Origin: Gemmatimonadales bacterium UBA7889
GTDB taxonomy: Bacteria; Gemmatimonadota; Gemmatimonadetes; Longimicrobiales; Gaopeijiaceae
Length of the DNA stretch: 26,675 bases
Assembly (NCBI GenBank): GCA_002501085.1
Contig: DLRL01000012.1
Span: 1-26,675, forward strand
Reading direction: 5' to 3'
Shown in pieces: positions 24,543-26,675 of the stretch. The first letter of the stretch is position 1; every line of letters starts with the position of its first letter. The notes under the pieces are model-generated. The model was not told the origin of the DNA. It saw nothing but the letters and a program-made list of their open reading frames with translations, and did no database searches. Position numbers and translations under genes: made by a program.

Positions 24543-25781
24543 TTAGACTTTCCTAAGAACTAGCGTAGCGTTCGAGCCACCAAACGCGAATGAATTAGAG
24601 ACAGCAACGGTGAGCTCGGGTGCCTCTCTCCCATAGCCCGGTACACAGTCTAGGTCGCAGCATGGATCTGGATGTGTGAGGTTCGCCGTCGGAGGTATCC
24701 GTCCCTTCTGAAGTGCAATCGCAGTAATCGCTGTCTCAAGCGCCCCGGAAGCACCAACCAAATGGCCGTGCACGGATTTAGTAGAACTAACTGCAAGATT
24801 TGAAGCATGATCTTCAAAAACATTCTTAATAGCTTCGATCTCAATCGGATCTCCAGACGGAGTTCCTGTCGCGTGAGCATTCACGTACTGGACTTCCTCT
24901 CGTTCGATATCCGCGTCAGTGATCGCCGATCTCATTGCGGCTTCCTGACCTGCAGCATGTGGTTCCGTCAAACTGAACGCGTCACTTGAGACACCATAAC
25001 CGATGATTTCTGCGATTGGATCTACAGCTCGTTCCCGGAGTGCTGATTCGGCTTCGAGGACGAGTAAGACAGCTCCTTCACCTAGCACAAATCCAGTCCG
25101 TTCAAGGTCAAAAGGTCGACTGGATGCCTCAGGGCCATCCATGTGCGAGCTTGCAAGAACACCAAGTCGTTCCCATGCAGCAATCGAACCATCATTGAGC
25201 ATGGCTTCAGCTCCGCCACTTAGAGCGGTGTCCAGATAGCCATCGCGAATCGCTCGAAACGCCTCACCAATAGCTACTGTCGACGACGCGCAGGCAATCG
25301 AGTAGGTATGCGTTGGCCCATGGAGTCCGAATCGCATAGAGATGTGTGAAGCCGGCCCACTTGCCATGATCATCGGTACAGTGCTCGGCCTTCCCCTTCG
25401 GCTCTGGCGCACAAAATACGTTCGATAGCCCTCCTGTAGAATCTCCGCACCACCAAGTCCACACCCCATGTAGACCCCCATCTCCCCATCTTCCACACTC
25501 TGCCCCTCCCTAAATAACCCAGACGACTGTAAGGCCCCTTCTGCTGCTACGACTGCCATCTGCGAGGCACGTGCCATAAAGAGTTGCTGGGTCTTGGGGA
25601 TTCGATCTTTTGGTGTGAAGTCCACAGTTGCAAGTGGAAGGTCTGAACCGAAGTCCGCCGTGCCAGACCTGACCAGCCGTACTGCCGAATCTCCTTGGTA
25701 GATCCGATCAAATATCGATACAGGATCTTCTCCGTGGGGAGCAATTAAGCCGAGTCCCGTGATAAAAACGCGCCGCGCCAC
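24543..25781 (-). CDS. Beta-ketoacyl-ACP synthase (FabF-type KAS II)
   Basis: 412 aa, the usual KAS II length. The catalytic triad is intact: C164 (SIACASSTV), H303 (NAHATGTPSGD) and H338 (STKSVHGH, with K335). The C-terminal gatekeeper block SNSFAFGGSN (396-405) is present. The reaction is decarboxylative Claisen condensation of malonyl-ACP with an acyl-ACP in the cytoplasm. GTG 25781 starts 8 nt after the ACP stop, so the pair forms one unit. No other fatty-acid genes (fabD, fabG, fabZ, fabH) are in the window. The loops around 36-60 and 115-140 differ from housekeeping FabF as I know it, so it may serve a specialised acyl chain; a housekeeping fabF is still possible. Confidence 0.92.
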   Translation of the reverse strand: MARRVFITGLGLIAPHGEDPVSIFDRIYQGDSAVRLVRSGTADFGSDLPLATVDFTPKDRIPKTQQLFMARASQMAVVAAEGALQSSGLFREGQSVEDGEMGVYMGCGLGGAEILQEGYRTYFVRQSRRGRPSTVPMIMASGPASHISMRFGLHGPTHTYSIACASSTVAIGEAFRAIRDGYLDTALSGGAEAMLNDGSIAAWERLGVLASSHMDGPEASSRPFDLERTGFVLGEGAVLLVLEAESALRERAVDPIAEIIGYGVSSDAFSLTEPHAAGQEAAMRSAITDADIEREEVQYVNAHATGTPSGDPIEIEAIKNVFEDHASNLAVSSTKSVHGHLVGASGALETAITAIALQKGRIPPTANLTHPDPCCDLDCVPGYGREAPELTVAVSNSFAFGGSNATLVLRKV

Positions 25782-25789
25782 GGGCCGTG

Positions 25790-26029
25790 TCAGTCGCCCT
25801 TAGCCTCGATAAGCTCATCGATCAGCGTTGCAGCCTCGTTGAGCGTTTCGAATTCAGCCCGGTCGTCTGGAACCTCAATGTTGAACTCATCTTCGACGTC
25901 AAAGAGGAATTCTACCACCATAAGCGAATCAAGCCCGAGGTCCGTTAGAGTCGCCTCGGGCCGAATCTTATCCTTGTCGACGTCGTACTTGTCGACGAGT
26001 ACTTCTGCTAGATAGGAGTAGGCGCTCAT
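25790..26029 (-). CDS. Acyl carrier protein
   Basis: 79 aa. ATG 26029 is preferred to a TTG 10 codons upstream; GGAG lies 10 nt before it. The 4'-phosphopantetheine attachment site is S35 in DLGLDSL. Helix III region and acidic composition are as expected (VEFLFDVEDEFNIEVPDD). The N-terminus (MSAYSYLAEVLVDKYDVDKD) does not look like that of the common housekeeping AcpP, which typically starts with a variable but charged helix ending in LGV. This ACP may therefore be dedicated to the adjacent synthase. It is first in the ACP - KAS - GT-C run. Confidence 0.93.
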   Translation of the reverse strand: MSAYSYLAEVLVDKYDVDKDKIRPEATLTDLGLDSLMVVEFLFDVEDEFNIEVPDDRAEFETLNEAATLIDELIEAKGD

Positions 26030-26253
26030 ACCGGCGCTTCTCCATGCAGGAGAAAACAAAGTGAGCCCGCGCTAGCGAGCAATTCCAAGAATCGATGCGA
26101 AAGGTATCATGCCTGGAGCGCTCAACACAGTTTTACACCACTAAAGGCCCGGAACTTAGAGTGAACGAGGATATCAGACTTTGTGTTGACACAAGATTGA
26201 AGCTGGGCCCACGATTACGGAAACTCTTAGTGCGTGACCAGTTTGGAGAAAAC
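26030..26253. promoter_or_regulatory. Divergent intergenic region, 224 nt
   Basis: No coding frame supported. A TTGACA at 26186-26191 on the plus strand matches a -35 consensus for the lipoprotein gene, but no good -10 is seen 16-18 nt later. Nothing else stands out. Confidence 0.25.
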
Positions 26254-26675
26254 ATGACAACCGCAAAAATATTCATGATCCGTATTCGGTCTGCGATAGG
26301 CGTATTGTCGCTTGCCGGTGTTACATGTTTGGTTGCTTGCTCGAATGAGGAGCAGACAACACCTAGCTTGGACAACTATCGCTTAGAAAACTATGCCGAC
26401 TTATCACCAGAAGAATTTGTTCAGAAGTTCAATTTGCGGGAATCTGATGTAGCTGTTCGTGATCTTCCAGGCTGGGCGCCGCTTAAGAAGGTTGTGGTAG
26501 AGATGCCGGGGAATGAACCTTGGGAAAATCGTTTTGAGCGACTGGAATTTCTTAGAGAGAGGGCTCCTGCCGTAGAGTTCATTCCAGTCAAGAATCTTTC
26601 AGATGCGATAGAAAGGGGCGTGCTAGCTGATGCACAAGCCACCATAGGTCTCGGTTGTGGTCCTAGCACTGTGGA
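26254..26675 (+). CDS. Putative lipoprotein, possibly D-2-hydroxyacid-dehydrogenase-like (3' end outside window)
   Basis: 140 residues visible; runs off the right edge. ATG 26254 has GGAG with 5-nt spacing. A short charged N-terminus, hydrophobic stretch (AIGVLSLAGVTCLVA) and lipobox LVAC-S predict lipidation at C29. The following sequence (LKKVVVEMPGNEPWENRFERLEFLRERAP, then NLSDAIERGVLADAQATIGLG) resembles the N-terminal substrate-binding half of the D-isomer-specific 2-hydroxyacid dehydrogenase family. The NAD-binding part lies beyond the window, so this is tentative. An envelope-anchored member would be unusual. Confidence 0.7.
   Translation, partial: MTTAKIFMIRIRSAIGVLSLAGVTCLVACSNEEQTTPSLDNYRLENYADLSPEEFVQKFNLRESDVAVRDLPGWAPLKKVVVEMPGNEPWENRFERLEFLRERAPAVEFIPVKNLSDAIERGVLADAQATIGLGCGPSTV

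Noticed and set aside
24541..24558. TCTTAG-N6-CTAAGA hairpin at the ketoacyl synthase stop codon
   Set aside because: Short AT-rich stem, no T-run after it on the minus strand, and the downstream GT-C gene runs on, so not called a terminator.
24543..26029. Polyketide or aryl-polyene gene cluster
   Set aside because: Only one KS and one ACP; no acyltransferase, chain-length factor, reductase or dehydratase in the window.
1..26675. Mobile element, prophage, CRISPR or RNA genes
   Set aside because: No transposase, integrase, phage structural gene, regular direct-repeat array, tRNA cloverleaf or rRNA segment was recognised.

Overview
The window reads as one stretch of a Gram-negative, probably aquatic, heterotrophic and respiring bacterium. 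The evidence is a twin-arginine signal on a molybdenum-enzyme subunit, another on a GH109-type oxidoreductase, a lipobox protein, quinone-linked membrane anchors and several small-molecule permeases. Base composition looks moderate, slightly GC-rich by eye. Nothing in the sequence fixes the phylum. The gene repertoire (GH109 proteins, beta-lactamase-fold esterases, APC-USP fusion permeases, Soe-like and XO-like enzymes) is what I would expect from uncultured marine lineages such as Gemmatimonadota, Acidobacteriota or SAR202-like groups, but that is a weak inference. No transposase, integrase, tRNA, rRNA or CRISPR array is visible, and coding density is high (longest gene-free stretch about 290 bases).

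Region 1 (1-6164) is a set of single catabolic genes. It holds a 3'-truncated GH109-like Gfo/Idh/MocA oxidoreductase (-), a secreted serine hydrolase (+), an ACMSD-like amidohydrolase (-, with a likely terminator) and an APC permease carrying two C-terminal USP domains (+).

Region 2 (14608 down to 6252, minus strand) is a tightly packed operon. It encodes a fused four-cluster ferredoxin/NrfD protein, a Tat-less molybdopterin (DMSO-reductase family) catalytic subunit, a TorD-like chaperone, a SulP anion transporter and an APC amino-acid permease. The first four genes overlap by 4 nt or lie 7 nt apart. The best reading is a cytoplasmic SoeABC-like sulfite:quinone oxidoreductase with its own maturation chaperone and a sulfate exporter. 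The substrate is inferred, not shown.

Region 3 (20813 down to 15366, minus strand) is a second molybdenum-enzyme operon. It encodes a Tat-exported 2x[2Fe-2S] small subunit, a xanthine-oxidase-family large subunit, an FAD subunit with a four-cysteine insertion typical of [4Fe-4S]-bearing members, a multi-haem-ligand cytochrome b, and a small helical protein of unknown role. This resembles a PaoABC-type periplasmic oxidoreductase wired to the quinone pool through a dedicated membrane cytochrome. It is the most unusual system here. An unrecognised one-TM protein (14782-15282) lies between the two molybdenum operons.

Region 4 (21102-26029) holds envelope or lipid functions: a PAP2-type phosphatase/transferase and a UPF0104/LPG-synthase-like membrane protein on +, converging on a minus-strand ACP - ketoacyl synthase - GT-C-like membrane protein group. 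At the right edge (26254 onward, +) a lipobox protein runs out of the window.
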